From positions 1 through 25,768 of the forward strand of contig JAAZNS010000013.1 in NCBI GenBank assembly GCA_012798185.1: a stretch of DNA of 25,768 nt, given 5' to 3'. This stretch comes from Chloroflexota bacterium. Lineage in GTDB: Bacteria; Chloroflexota; Anaerolineae; Anaerolineales; UBA4823. Below, piece after piece: positions 1 to 7,357 of this stretch. The position numbers and the translations under genes are program-made. How positions within the stretch are numbered: the stretch's first letter is position 1; each line of letters opens with the position of its first letter. A model generated the notes under the pieces. The model was not told where the DNA came from. It made no database searches and saw nothing but the letters and a program-made list of their open reading frames with translations.

Positions 1-522
1 ACCGAAAATGATTTCGATCTGGCGATAGATGGCAAAGGTTTTTTTGCTGTCACCCTGCCCGATGGACGTACTGCCTACACCCGTAATGGCGTATTCAACA
101 AGGATTCTTCTGGACAGCTGGTAACCGCTGATGGCTATTTGCTGGTGTGGGATGGAACAATCCCGGAAGATGCCACCGATTTTCACGTCAACCAGGACGG
201 AAGTGTAATGGCAATGCAAAACAATGAGTGGACGCAGATTGGCACGGTGCAAATATCCAAATTCGCCAATCCGAATGGATTAAAAATCTATAGCGACAGT
301 CTTTTCCTTGAAAGTGAAATCTCTGGCGCGGCAGAAACCGGACAGCCAAATTCTGAAGGATTTGGTCGCATCATCGGCAACGCCCTGGAAGCATCCAATA
401 CCAATATTGCCGATGAAATCACCCAGATGATCACATTACAGCGTTCATATCAAATGTCGGTGCGAGCGTTTCAAACTACGGATACGATGATCCAGCAGGC
501 AATCCGCATGAGGAAACTGTAA
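1..522 (+). CDS. flgG: Flagellar distal rod protein FlgG (5' truncated by window edge)
   Basis: The reading frame is open from base 1, so the N-terminus lies outside the window; 173 residues are visible. The first residues (TENDFDLAIDGKGFFAV) match the conserved FlgG/FlgF stretch after the N-terminal rod helix. The end (MITLQRSYQMSVRAFQTTDTMIQQAI) is the classical C-terminal D0 helix of rod and hook proteins. FlgG forms the distal rod that joins the basal body to the hook. FlgF is the main alternative; FlgG is preferred because of the C-terminal sequence and because this is the last rod gene before flgM. No P- or L-ring genes follow, as expected in an organism without a conventional outer membrane. 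The stop codon overlaps the -35 box of the next promoter. Confidence 0.88.
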   Translation, partial: TENDFDLAIDGKGFFAVTLPDGRTAYTRNGVFNKDSSGQLVTADGYLLVWDGTIPEDATDFHVNQDGSVMAMQNNEWTQIGTVQISKFANPNGLKIYSDSLFLESEISGAAETGQPNSEGFGRIIGNALEASNTNIADEITQMITLQRSYQMSVRAFQTTDTMIQQAIRMRKL

Positions 523-546
523 AGTTCTGCGGCTGGATGCCGATAA
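520..546 (+). promoter_or_regulatory. Sigma-28 (FliA/SigD) promoter of the flgM operon
   Basis: TAAAGTTC (520-527), an 11-bp spacer (528-538) and GCCGATAA (539-546) match the established sigma-28 consensus TAAAGTTT-N11-GCCGATAA at 15 of 16 positions with exact spacing. The flgG stop TAA (520-522) forms the first three bases of the -35. Transcription would start near 552, giving a leader of about 70 nt before flgM. It makes flgM-flgN-flgK-flgL-csrA a late (class III) unit. Confidence 0.9.
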
Positions 547-619
547 CAGAGCAGGACTACTGGTTGCATGCCAGGTAATCGTCTGAACCTGTTATCGAGA
601 ATTACCGGAGGTATCCAAA

Positions 620-907
620 ATGAAAATCGACAATGTCAATGCCAATCGAATAACCCAAAAGCAGGCTGAAAACGCTGCAGGGATCGAGAAAAACCTAAAG
701 TCTGAACGGGAAAATATGGAATCCATCACCGGAAAGGATAAAGCATCTCTTTCGGAAAACGCGCGCATTTTAGCCAAATCCCGGGCAGCTTTAGAAGAAA
801 CCCCAGAAATCCGCACCGAAATTGTTGAACAACTCCGCCAGCAGATTGCCGCTGGTGAATATCAAATCCCGGTAAAAGAACTGGCAACCCGATTTCTATT
901 AGGTTAA
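620..907 (+). CDS. flgM: Anti-sigma-28 factor FlgM
   Basis: This 95-residue protein binds sigma-28 in the cytoplasm and is exported through the finished hook-basal body, which releases late gene expression. The C-terminal half carries the FlgM signature: SLSENARIL, then EIRTEIVEQLRQQIAAGEY and a closing ELATRFLL helix. The N-terminal half is charged and likely disordered, as usual for this exported factor. The start has GGAGG eight bases upstream. It is first in the operon transcribed from the sigma-28 promoter at 520-546, so FlgM would limit its own expression. Length is normal for the family. Confidence 0.92.
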   Translation: MKIDNVNANRITQKQAENAAGIEKNLKSERENMESITGKDKASLSENARILAKSRAALEETPEIRTEIVEQLRQQIAAGEYQIPVKELATRFLLG

Positions 908-931
908 GAATTTTTTTTGCTGAGCCAACGG

Positions 932-950
932 TAAAGTTATTCGATAACAG
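932..950 (+). repeat. Collapsed copy of the sigma-28 promoter elements (TAAAGTT next to CGATAACAG)
   Basis: In the flgM-flgN gap, TAAAGTT (932-938) is followed after only 3 bp by CGATAACAG (942-950). These are the same two elements as in the promoter at 520-549, with the spacer missing. CGATAACAG occurs at 541-549 (+), 589-597 (- strand) and 942-950 (+). The spacing here is too short for a working sigma-28 promoter. A degenerate duplication is one explanation; chance cannot be excluded. Confidence 0.4.
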
Positions 951-994
951 GAAATCGATTTAAAAATGCAACTAAGTAAAAGGATGATAGCAAA

Positions 995-1507
995 ATGGAA
1001 GATATACCTGGCATGGTTACCTCGCTTGAAGATATTCTTGTAAAAGAATTTCGAATATGCCAATCGCTGCACTCTTTAACAAGAGATGAGCGGCAGGCGC
1101 TTACAAAAAACGATATTCCAGCCTTATCAACGCTGGTTGAACAAAAAGAAGCATTGCTGGATGATTTAGGCCAGATTGAAGATCGCCGGCGGATGCTTTC
1201 CCAAAACCTGGGAAAAGAATTTGGCATACAATCGATCTCTCCCAGCCTTGCAGAAATTTCTACATCATTAAGTTCAGATGTCGGCGGCAGAATTACCCAT
1301 CTCAGAGAGGGTATCTTAGCTATTGCTGAAGAAATTAAAGTATTAACCAGCGGGAATCGAGCGCTGGCAATGGCTTCTCTGGATCGAGTGGATGCCATTC
1401 AATCATTCTTATTAGAAATTTTCCACCCCACTATATCATACGACCGGCCTGGCGCTCCTAAGAATAATTCGGTCGAGGCGGTTTGGGATGTTGAACAAAG
1501 CGCATGA
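995..1507 (+). CDS. flgN: Flagellar export chaperone FlgN
   Basis: A 170-residue, mostly helical, charged protein. FlgN is the cytoplasmic chaperone that keeps the hook-filament junction proteins FlgK and FlgL export-competent and delivers them to the export gate. Visible support is the FlgN-type helix around residues 35-70 (LSTLVEQKEALLDDLGQIEDR), overall helical heptad character and placement directly before flgK and flgL. AAGGA lies upstream of the ATG. Sequence conservation in this family is low, so the call leans partly on position. The stop lies 15 bases before the flgK start. Confidence 0.82.
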   Translation: MEDIPGMVTSLEDILVKEFRICQSLHSLTRDERQALTKNDIPALSTLVEQKEALLDDLGQIEDRRRMLSQNLGKEFGIQSISPSLAEISTSLSSDVGGRITHLREGILAIAEEIKVLTSGNRALAMASLDRVDAIQSFLLEIFHPTISYDRPGAPKNNSVEAVWDVEQSA

Positions 1508-1522
1508 TTGTGAAAGGTAATT

Positions 1523-2938
1523 ATGAGTAACCTATTAAGCGCAATAAAGAACGCAGCAAGCTCTATGCTCAGCTACCAGCAAATGATTCAGGTGATCGAG
1601 CATAATGTTGCCAACGCCAGCACAGAAGGCTATCGGCGGCAGGAGGCTGTTTTAACCCCAGGCATTCCCACCTCAAGTTCGCGGGTTGGCGGCAACTATG
1701 TCGGGCAGATGGGCACCGGAGTGATCGTATCGTATATTCGTCAGTATGGGAAAGCCTTCATCGATGCACAAATCCGCAGCCAGATTGCTGAAAGCGCAAA
1801 ATGGGACCTTGAATCGAGCATCCTTTCTCAAGTCGAAATGACCTTGGACGAAACCGGGGATGCTGGTCTGATCACGATGTTAGATGCATTCTGGAGCAGC
1901 TGGCAATCGTTAGCTGATGATCCTTCTAATATGTCGTTACGAACCAGCCTGAAACAATCGGGGCAAGACTTGGTCGATGCATTCAATAATCGCGTTTCTA
2001 TGCTAAGGACTATTCGTCAGGATCAGGATGAGTCAATCGTCGAATCGGTCAATGAGATCAATGAAATCGCAGCGCATGTTGCCGAATTGAACACGGAAAT
2101 CGTGAAAGCATTGGCTGCCAAAGAAGCACCAAACGATTTAATCGATGAGCGTGATCTTCAACTAAAACGCCTTGCCGAGTTGACCGGAGGCACGGTTACA
2201 TATAAGGACTCTGGCGAAGCTTTGGTGTCCATTGGAGGACATGCCCTGGTCATTGGCTCGGAAGCATTTGCATTAACCACCACAAGAGATTCCACAAACG
2301 AAAATATGGTGAAGATATCTTGGGCAATCGACGGGATGAATTTTACTCCTACAGCCGGTGAATTAGCCGGATTATTCGAAGCTCGTGATGTGATTATCCC
2401 AGGGCAGCTGAGAGGACTAAGCGACCTGGCAGAAGCTTTATCGACTACTGTGAACACGCAGCATGCTTTAGGATTCGATTTGAATGGTGATGAAGGCGGT
2501 GATTTCTTCGACTTCACCGCAACCACCGATACATTCTTCAAAATCAGCCTGAGTGATAACCTGAATGACCTCGCTCATATTGCCGCAGCTTCTCAAACCA
2601 ACTCACCCGGTGACGGTAATAATGCCACTAGCATGGCTTTATTACGGGAATCGCTGGTAATGAACAGCGGCGCATCTACCTTTGGTGATTATTATAATAA
2701 CCAGATCACAGCACTTGGTTTACAGGTGATGCAGGCGAACGCGAAATCAAGCGATTCGAATGTGGTTTTGAATTCATTAGAGCAATTACGCGAATCTGAA
2801 TCTGGTGTCTCTCTGGATGAAGAGGCGGCTAACCTGGTAAATGCCCAAAAATCGTATCAGGCATGCGCCAGGGTATTAACCGCCATAGATGAAATACTTA
2901 ATACTCTGATTAACAGCACTGGGCTGGTTGGCAGGTAA
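1523..2938 (+). CDS. flgK: Hook-filament junction protein FlgK (HAP1)
   Basis: A 471-residue protein forming the first junction ring between hook and filament. The N-terminal D0 helix is clear (residues about 1-45, with IQVIEHNVANASTEGYRRQE), as is the C-terminal helix (NLVNAQKSYQACARVLTAIDEILNTLIN), the paired signature of FlgK. The central region (about 100-380) is the variable surface domain. Length is typical to slightly short. It is preceded by AAAGG at good spacing and followed closely by flgL in the same operon. FlgK is a substrate of the flagellar type III export system and a client of FlgN. Confidence 0.95.
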   Translation: MSNLLSAIKNAASSMLSYQQMIQVIEHNVANASTEGYRRQEAVLTPGIPTSSSRVGGNYVGQMGTGVIVSYIRQYGKAFIDAQIRSQIAESAKWDLESSILSQVEMTLDETGDAGLITMLDAFWSSWQSLADDPSNMSLRTSLKQSGQDLVDAFNNRVSMLRTIRQDQDESIVESVNEINEIAAHVAELNTEIVKALAAKEAPNDLIDERDLQLKRLAELTGGTVTYKDSGEALVSIGGHALVIGSEAFALTTTRDSTNENMVKISWAIDGMNFTPTAGELAGLFEARDVIIPGQLRGLSDLAEALSTTVNTQHALGFDLNGDEGGDFFDFTATTDTFFKISLSDNLNDLAHIAAASQTNSPGDGNNATSMALLRESLVMNSGASTFGDYYNNQITALGLQVMQANAKSSDSNVVLNSLEQLRESESGVSLDEEAANLVNAQKSYQACARVLTAIDEILNTLINSTGLVGR

Positions 2939-2962
2939 CCCCATGGCCAAGGAAGGTGAAAC

Positions 2963-3844
2963 ATGAGAGTTACACATCGTATGATAACGGAAAGTGCGAT
3001 CAGGAATATGGACGATAATTTACAGAAACTCTACGATCTACAAGAGAAGGCTTCGACAATGAAAAAGTTCAAGCGCTCCTCCGAAGATCCCAGCACAGTT
3101 TCTACTGTACTTACCCTGCGCTCCACGATCAATATCAATCAATCCTATATCAATACTGCGCAACTCTCTAACGATTGGATGAATGCTACCAATGAAGCGC
3201 TCGAACAAATGCTGGATGTAGCCAAACGAGCAGTTCAGCTCGCCCAAACCGGCATGGCAGATACCGAAGGCTCAGACGAGCGACAGGCGCTAGCAAATGA
3301 AATGAACAGCTTGCTGACCCAGGCTGTAGATATTGCAAATACTAAGCATCTTGGAAATTATATATTTGCTGGTTTCAGTACGACAACGACTCCATTTACC
3401 CTGAATAGCGATTCAACCGTCACCTATAATGGCGATACCGGTACAATGCTGCGGAATATCGGGCCAAGCCAAACCATTACTCAAAATATCGTTGGTGAAA
3501 CATACTTCCGCAACCTATTCGAGGATATTGTCACAGCTCGAGATGCGCTTTCTTCCAACGACAGTGCTGCTATTCAATCAGCATTAGGTGAATTAGAATC
3601 TTCACTCGATTTAGTGAATCAAGCCGTAACACTCAACGGCACCCGCCAAAGACAGGTCAAACTTTCTCAAGAACGCCTTGAGAGTACCCAAAATGACCTT
3701 GATGTGTTATTATCCGAAAAAGAAGATGTCAGCATGATCGAAATCGCTGCTCTTTTAAAGAACCAGGAGACGATTTACCAGACGGTCTTAGAAGTAAGCA
3801 ACCGGGCAATTTCTGCATTAAGCTTATTCGATATGTTGAGTTAA
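2963..3844 (+). CDS. flgL: Hook-filament junction protein FlgL (HAP3)
   Basis: A 293-residue flagellin-like junction protein. The N-terminus MRVTHRMITESAIRNMDDNL and the SSEDPS motif near residue 40 are diagnostic of FlgL. The C-terminus (LKNQETIYQTVLEVSNRAI) pairs with it as the second D0 helix. FlgL sits between FlgK and the filament. The start has GGAAGGTG upstream. The gene ends 12 bases before csrA, which indicates co-transcription and probably translational coupling of csrA to filament-junction synthesis. Confidence 0.95.
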   Translation: MRVTHRMITESAIRNMDDNLQKLYDLQEKASTMKKFKRSSEDPSTVSTVLTLRSTININQSYINTAQLSNDWMNATNEALEQMLDVAKRAVQLAQTGMADTEGSDERQALANEMNSLLTQAVDIANTKHLGNYIFAGFSTTTTPFTLNSDSTVTYNGDTGTMLRNIGPSQTITQNIVGETYFRNLFEDIVTARDALSSNDSAAIQSALGELESSLDLVNQAVTLNGTRQRQVKLSQERLESTQNDLDVLLSEKEDVSMIEIAALLKNQETIYQTVLEVSNRAISALSLFDMLS

Positions 3845-3856
3845 TTCAGGTGCATT

Positions 3857-4132
3857 ATGCTTGTTCTCACACGAAGAACGGACGAGAGTCTGGTTATTAA
3901 CAACGACATTGTTATCACCATATTATCTATCGATGGTGATAAAGTCAAAGTGGGCATAGCTGCGCCGCGTGAAATTTCTGTTTTGCGCAAAGAATTGTGG
4001 GATGCAATCAACGATCAAAACAAAATCGCAGAAATTCTTTCGAGCAACCCCGAACCAGCCAGTTTTGATGAGCTGCGGAAATTCCTAACCGAAGAAACAG
4101 AAACCGCCGAGGCTGAAATTGAAAAAACCTAA
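3857..4132 (+). CDS. csrA: RNA-binding translational regulator CsrA
   Basis: This 91-residue protein starts MLVLTRRTDESLVI and contains VKVGIAAPREISVLRKEL, the conserved CsrA beta-strand core including Arg44, the residue that contacts the GGA motif in characterised homologues. CsrA dimers bind GGA-containing hairpins near ribosome binding sites and usually repress translation. The C-terminal tail (about residues 55-91, acidic) is longer than in many 61-75 residue homologues. It is last in the sigma-28-driven flgM-flgN-flgK-flgL operon, the position seen in Bacillus and relatives; fliW, the usual antagonist gene, is not adjacent. Strong candidate targets are the flaG and flagellin leaders in this window. 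Confidence 0.95.
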   Translation: MLVLTRRTDESLVINNDIVITILSIDGDKVKVGIAAPREISVLRKELWDAINDQNKIAEILSSNPEPASFDELRKFLTEETETAEAEIEKT

Positions 4133-4183
4133 GAAGGCATAGCCTCAGCATTTGTGATAATCGAGACTACATAAAATACAATA

Positions 4184-4208
4184 AAACTCCTCCAGATGAG
4201 AGGAGTTT
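4184..4208. terminator. Rho-independent terminator, probably bidirectional, between csrA and flhX
   Basis: A perfect 9-bp inverted repeat AAACTCCTC / GAGGAGTTT with a 7-base loop. The plus strand ends in TTTCTTCATT and the minus strand in TTTTATTGTATTTTATG. It lies 51 bases after csrA and between two convergent operons, so it can serve both. Confidence 0.85.
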
Positions 4209-4267
4209 CTTCATTAATTATTATTATTTATCAATAGATTTTTATTATTATAAATTATTTTTAATTC

Positions 4268-4296
4268 AACCAGGTGGTTTACCTTGAAGTCAAGGT
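4268..4296. repeat. Two adjacent short palindromes after flhX
   Basis: AACCA-GG-TGGTT (4268-4279) and ACCTTGA-AG-TCAAGGT (4281-4296) lie back to back just downstream of the flhX stop codon. The 2-base centres are too tight for a good RNA hairpin, so a protein-binding site is possible. Function unknown. Confidence 0.35.
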
Positions 4297-4300
4297 AGTC

Positions 4301-4612
4301 CTATCCTCCAATACGCCGGTTTTGAATACGGTAAACATATGCCAAAACCTCGGCAACTAAGGCGTACAATTCCGGTGGAATAACCTGATTCACTTCCACA
4401 TTGGCTAAAGCGCTTGTTAAAACCGGATCTTCCCGCACAGGAATATTTTGCGATTTGGCAATTGCCAGTATTTGCTCTGCAATAACACCAGCACCAGAAG
4501 CGAGTACACGCGGCGCTATGTCTTTTTCAGGATCGTACCCCAATGCAATAGCGTGCTGTTTTTCCTGCTCCCCGTAACCAAACTTTACAATGCGATCCCT
4601 TCTGGCAAACAT
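4301..4612 (-). CDS. flhX: FlhB C-terminal-domain-like protein (FlhX/YlqH type)
   Basis: A 103-residue soluble protein resembling only the cytoplasmic C-terminal domain of FlhB, the export-specificity switch. The segment KQHAIALGYDPEKDIAPRVL aligns with FlhB just after its NPTH autocleavage site. It continues through IAEQILAIAKSQNIPVREDP to the usual ELYALVAEVLAYVYRI end. No membrane segments and no NPTH motif are present, so it cannot self-cleave like FlhB. I start it at ATG 4612, which has GGAGG six bases upstream; an upstream ATG at 4627 lacks that spacing and overlaps the previous gene. Such stand-alone domains can substitute for part of FlhB in some bacteria. The preceding FliK-like gene stops one base before this start. 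Confidence 0.85.
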   Translation of the reverse strand: MFARRDRIVKFGYGEQEKQHAIALGYDPEKDIAPRVLASGAGVIAEQILAIAKSQNIPVREDPVLTSALANVEVNQVIPPELYALVAEVLAYVYRIQNRRIGG

Positions 4613-4613
4613 A

Positions 4614-5981
4614 TTACGCCTCCACACTCACTTCACCAAACGATCGCCATAATGTAGAAGACCCAAGATTTGATGAAATTTCAATTTTTGCTGTTTCGCA
4701 ATTAACCGATTGGAGAATATATCCCAGGGTTTCTATTCCTTCCTGTAATCCGGGTAATTCTTCTTCTGCCAGTGAACGGGTTTTTTCTGTTGAGGTCAAC
4801 ACTTCCATCCCGACCCGTTTTTCAGCAACGGACACATTGATTTGTATAGATTCCTCTTTATCCAGGTCAACATTTACTACAAAGTGGGTATTTGCCGGAT
4901 CGATCCGTTTTTCTTGGTTATCCGGCAAGTATGAAATCCTTAGATGTGCTGTATGCAAATTTTTACGCTGGTCTTGCCCTTTTATTAACGGATTTTGTAA
5001 AAGAATTGGAATATCCATTCGCAGCCAGGGTTCATGCGCCGGCTCAGTGGTGGGTGTTGAATTCAAAAGCTGCATCAACCGGGCTGCTTCTAAAAATCGA
5101 TCGAGCTCCCTAACCAATCCTGCCTGCGAAAGATCGGAAGCCAGCTGACGTCTTAGCACTGCTAAGGTCATCAGGCTTTTGCCCGAACCATCTAAGACCG
5201 GGTTATGATCACCTTTTTGAACGAACTTCGCCAATTCCTTTTCAATGGGTGTTCCCAAAATTCGGAAAATCTCTTGTAAATTAGCTTGCAGCGCTTCACC
5301 ATTATCCTTCATTAGTACTATTAAATGGCGGATAAGCTCCGCTGCATTTTTAGCTAATTCTTTGGTAAGCAGTGGCGCATTACTTTGCTGTAATGTCTCT
5401 AATTTGGTTTGCAGTGAGGTCACCATCTGAACCAAGGTAGGAAAATCGGTTTTCGCAAGAGATAAAGTGCCGCTCGAGAGAGGTAACCCGGCTGCTTTAA
5501 GAGCAGCAGCCAATTGGGCAGTATTTTGATCCCATTTGACTTCTTGCGCCAATAAGTTATTTAATTCTGCAACCAATTCGGGCGTAACCTGTAAACCATT
5601 GGATAATAGAGCACGGGCAATCATTTCCGTGGTTTGGTTAACGGGTAATCCGGCGAATTTCAATAAATTGGGAATAAATTCTGGTGCTTGGGTGGAAGCC
5701 AGCTGCCCGGTGCTCTGCCCCTGGGAAAGCAATTGGATGGTAACCGAAGAATTCGTCATGTCTTTGACCGCAAATTGGGCAAAACGGTGCTCGATGAGTT
5801 GTGAAGCCTGATCGAGTGATGTCATCCTTGCCACAAGCTGCACGCCATCCACCGCCAGTACCACCCGGTCACCGGTCACCTGAATGACTTCCGCGGCAAA
5901 ACGCTGATTAAGCCGCATTGCCAGCGTGCTTTCATCAGGTCTTTGTACCGTAGCAATTGGCGCAGGTCCAGAAACGTTCAT
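4614..5981 (-). CDS. FliK-like hook-length control protein (YlqG type)
   Basis: A 455-residue protein with a hydrophilic N-terminal half and a C-terminal domain of Flg_hook/FliK type. That domain runs from WLRMDIPILLQ through HFVVNVDLDKEESIQINVSV to ELPGLQEGIETLGYILQSVN, matching the FliK pattern of beta strands followed by a helix and a final strand. FliK proteins measure hook length and trigger the switch of FlhB from hook to filament export. This is the second such protein in the operon; the canonical fliK is at 8057-9526. The pairing with an flhX gene matches the ylqG-ylqH pair of Bacillus, where the role is not firmly established. The ribosome binding site is weak, and a strong hairpin (5995-6027) lies just upstream. 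Confidence 0.75.
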   Translation of the reverse strand: MNVSGPAPIATVQRPDESTLAMRLNQRFAAEVIQVTGDRVVLAVDGVQLVARMTSLDQASQLIEHRFAQFAVKDMTNSSVTIQLLSQGQSTGQLASTQAPEFIPNLLKFAGLPVNQTTEMIARALLSNGLQVTPELVAELNNLLAQEVKWDQNTAQLAAALKAAGLPLSSGTLSLAKTDFPTLVQMVTSLQTKLETLQQSNAPLLTKELAKNAAELIRHLIVLMKDNGEALQANLQEIFRILGTPIEKELAKFVQKGDHNPVLDGSGKSLMTLAVLRRQLASDLSQAGLVRELDRFLEAARLMQLLNSTPTTEPAHEPWLRMDIPILLQNPLIKGQDQRKNLHTAHLRISYLPDNQEKRIDPANTHFVVNVDLDKEESIQINVSVAEKRVGMEVLTSTEKTRSLAEEELPGLQEGIETLGYILQSVNCETAKIEISSNLGSSTLWRSFGEVSVEA

Positions 5982-5994
5982 GATGCACCATCTT

Positions 5995-6027
5995 GGGACT
6001 GAGTGAGTAAAAACCTCACCCAGTCCC
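5995..6027 (-). other. Long intercistronic hairpin between flgE and the YlqG-type gene
   Basis: GGGACTG-A-GTGAG (5995-6007) pairs with CTCAC-C-CAGTCCC (6015-6027) around a 7-base loop. In minus-strand RNA the single non-Watson-Crick position is a G-U pair, so the 13-bp stem is continuous; in plus-strand RNA it would be an A-C mismatch. No U-tract follows, so it is more likely an mRNA-processing, stability or attenuation element than a simple terminator. Confidence 0.65.
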
Positions 6028-6045
6028 GCTAAAGTTTATAAACGA

Positions 6046-7269
6046 TTAGCGTTTAAGGTTTACCAACTCCTGTAACATTTCATCTGAGGTAGTGATTATT
6101 CGGGAAGCAGCCTGAAAACCTCTTTCCGCAAGGATCATATTGGTAAATTCCTGACCGAGGTCCACATTCGAACCTTCGAGATACCCCGAAGCAATTGTGC
6201 CTCTCCCGCCCGTTCCTGCTGGACCGATATTTGGGTCTCCAGAGTTGGGGCTGATCTCATACATATTTTGACCGACCACGGAAAGACCGCTCGGATTGGT
6301 GAACGAAGCAATTGCCAGCATGCCGATCAGCTGTGTCATGCCATTGGAATACACGCCATAGATTTCACCATTCGCTGGCGTTTGGTAGAAACCGGAAAAA
6401 GTCCCAGCTTCCAAACCGTCGCTGGCATTAATGGAAATATCAGAATCGGTTGCCAATTGGGTCAAATTGGAATAATCGATAGCAAATACAATCGGATCAG
6501 CACCGCCGGTATCTGGCACAGTGATGTTGCCAGAGCCGGAAACATACTGACCATCTTCGTCAAACACCAGTGTGCCGGTTGCTGTTGCGCCATCGCCGCT
6601 GGCTGCCCATGTCCACGTATTATCAACGGTACTCGATTTCGTGAACGTGATGGTGATACTGTGTAAAACGCCCTGCGAATCATACACCCCAATCGTGGCG
6701 GGGTAAGCGCCGCCCCCGGCAGTCTCTGCACTCAGGTTCCCGCCCAGGGAAACTGAGGTTGTGGCACTTGCTAAAGCGGTGTTTAGAGGGAAAGAGATAT
6801 CCGAAAGGGCGCCGCTAGTGTTAACCGTTGCCGTTGCACCGGTGCCGGTTGCCAGCCAGCCCTGAATACGAAATCCAGTTGCACCATTCACCAGGTAACC
6901 GTCGGCATCCATTTCCAATGCGCCATCGCGCGAATAATATGTATTTGTTCCATCGGAATAGACAAAGAAGCCTTCTCCTTGTATCGCTAAATCGTTACTT
7001 TTGCCAGTGCTGGTCAGTGTTCCCTGGGTAAAATCTTTGGTAATTGTGCCCAGTTGAACACCTAAACCCACCTGAGCGGGATTGACGCCACCCAAATCCC
7101 CCGAGGGTGCTGCGCCTGACCACAATGTTTGGGCAAATTGGTTTTGAAAAGTAACACTACTGGTTTTATATGCGTATGTATTCACATTGGCGATATTATT
7201 GGCAACTACATCCAGGTATGTCTGGTGTAAGTTTAACGAACTGATTGCGGTATACATTGAACGTAACAT
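6046..7269 (-). CDS. flgE: Flagellar hook protein FlgE
   Basis: A 407-residue hook subunit. The N-terminus has MLRSMYTAISSLNLHQTYLD followed by VVANNIANVNTYAYKTS, the D0 helix and the rod/hook motif. GEGFFVYSDGTNTYYSRDGA near residue 105 is the FlgE/F/G consensus. The C-terminus EFTNMILAERGFQAASRIIT closes D0. A large Gly/Thr/Ser-rich middle (about 130-310) is the variable outer hook domain. Start ATG has AGGAGG at ideal spacing. The 88-base gap to the upstream gene holds a hairpin (7293-7319). The product is exported and polymerises into the hook. Confidence 0.95.
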   Translation of the reverse strand: MLRSMYTAISSLNLHQTYLDVVANNIANVNTYAYKTSSVTFQNQFAQTLWSGAAPSGDLGGVNPAQVGLGVQLGTITKDFTQGTLTSTGKSNDLAIQGEGFFVYSDGTNTYYSRDGALEMDADGYLVNGATGFRIQGWLATGTGATATVNTSGALSDISFPLNTALASATTSVSLGGNLSAETAGGGAYPATIGVYDSQGVLHSITITFTKSSTVDNTWTWAASGDGATATGTLVFDEDGQYVSGSGNITVPDTGGADPIVFAIDYSNLTQLATDSDISINASDGLEAGTFSGFYQTPANGEIYGVYSNGMTQLIGMLAIASFTNPSGLSVVGQNMYEISPNSGDPNIGPAGTGGRGTIASGYLEGSNVDLGQEFTNMILAERGFQAASRIITTSDEMLQELVNLKR

Positions 7270-7292
7270 TTTAGCCTCCTGAAGCTATATTC

Positions 7293-7319
7293 CAAGCCTC
7301 CTCCAAGAGGGCCGGCTTG
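7293..7319 (-). other. Hairpin in the flgE leader
   Basis: Outer arms CAAGCC / GGCTTG (7293-7298 and 7314-7319) enclose an inner CCTC / GAGG stem (7300-7303 and 7307-7310). It lies 24-50 bases upstream of the flgE start codon, outside the AGGAGG ribosome binding site. Confidence 0.4.
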
Positions 7320-7357
7320 TGAAATTGAATTTGTGTTTGATTCTTGTTTTTCATATC

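Noticed and set aside
932..950. Functional sigma-28 promoter for flgN.
   Set aside because: The elements are only 3 bp apart, far too close for sigma-28; kept as a sequence curiosity.
4261..4310. tRNA-like fragment suggested by the paired palindromes.
   Set aside because: No T-loop GTTCRA motif, no acceptor stem and wrong arm geometry.
4613..4627. Upstream ATG for flhX at 4627.
   Set aside because: The GGAGG site lies between it and the ATG at 4612, and the longer form would overlap the preceding gene; the extra residues MWRRN have no counterpart in the family.
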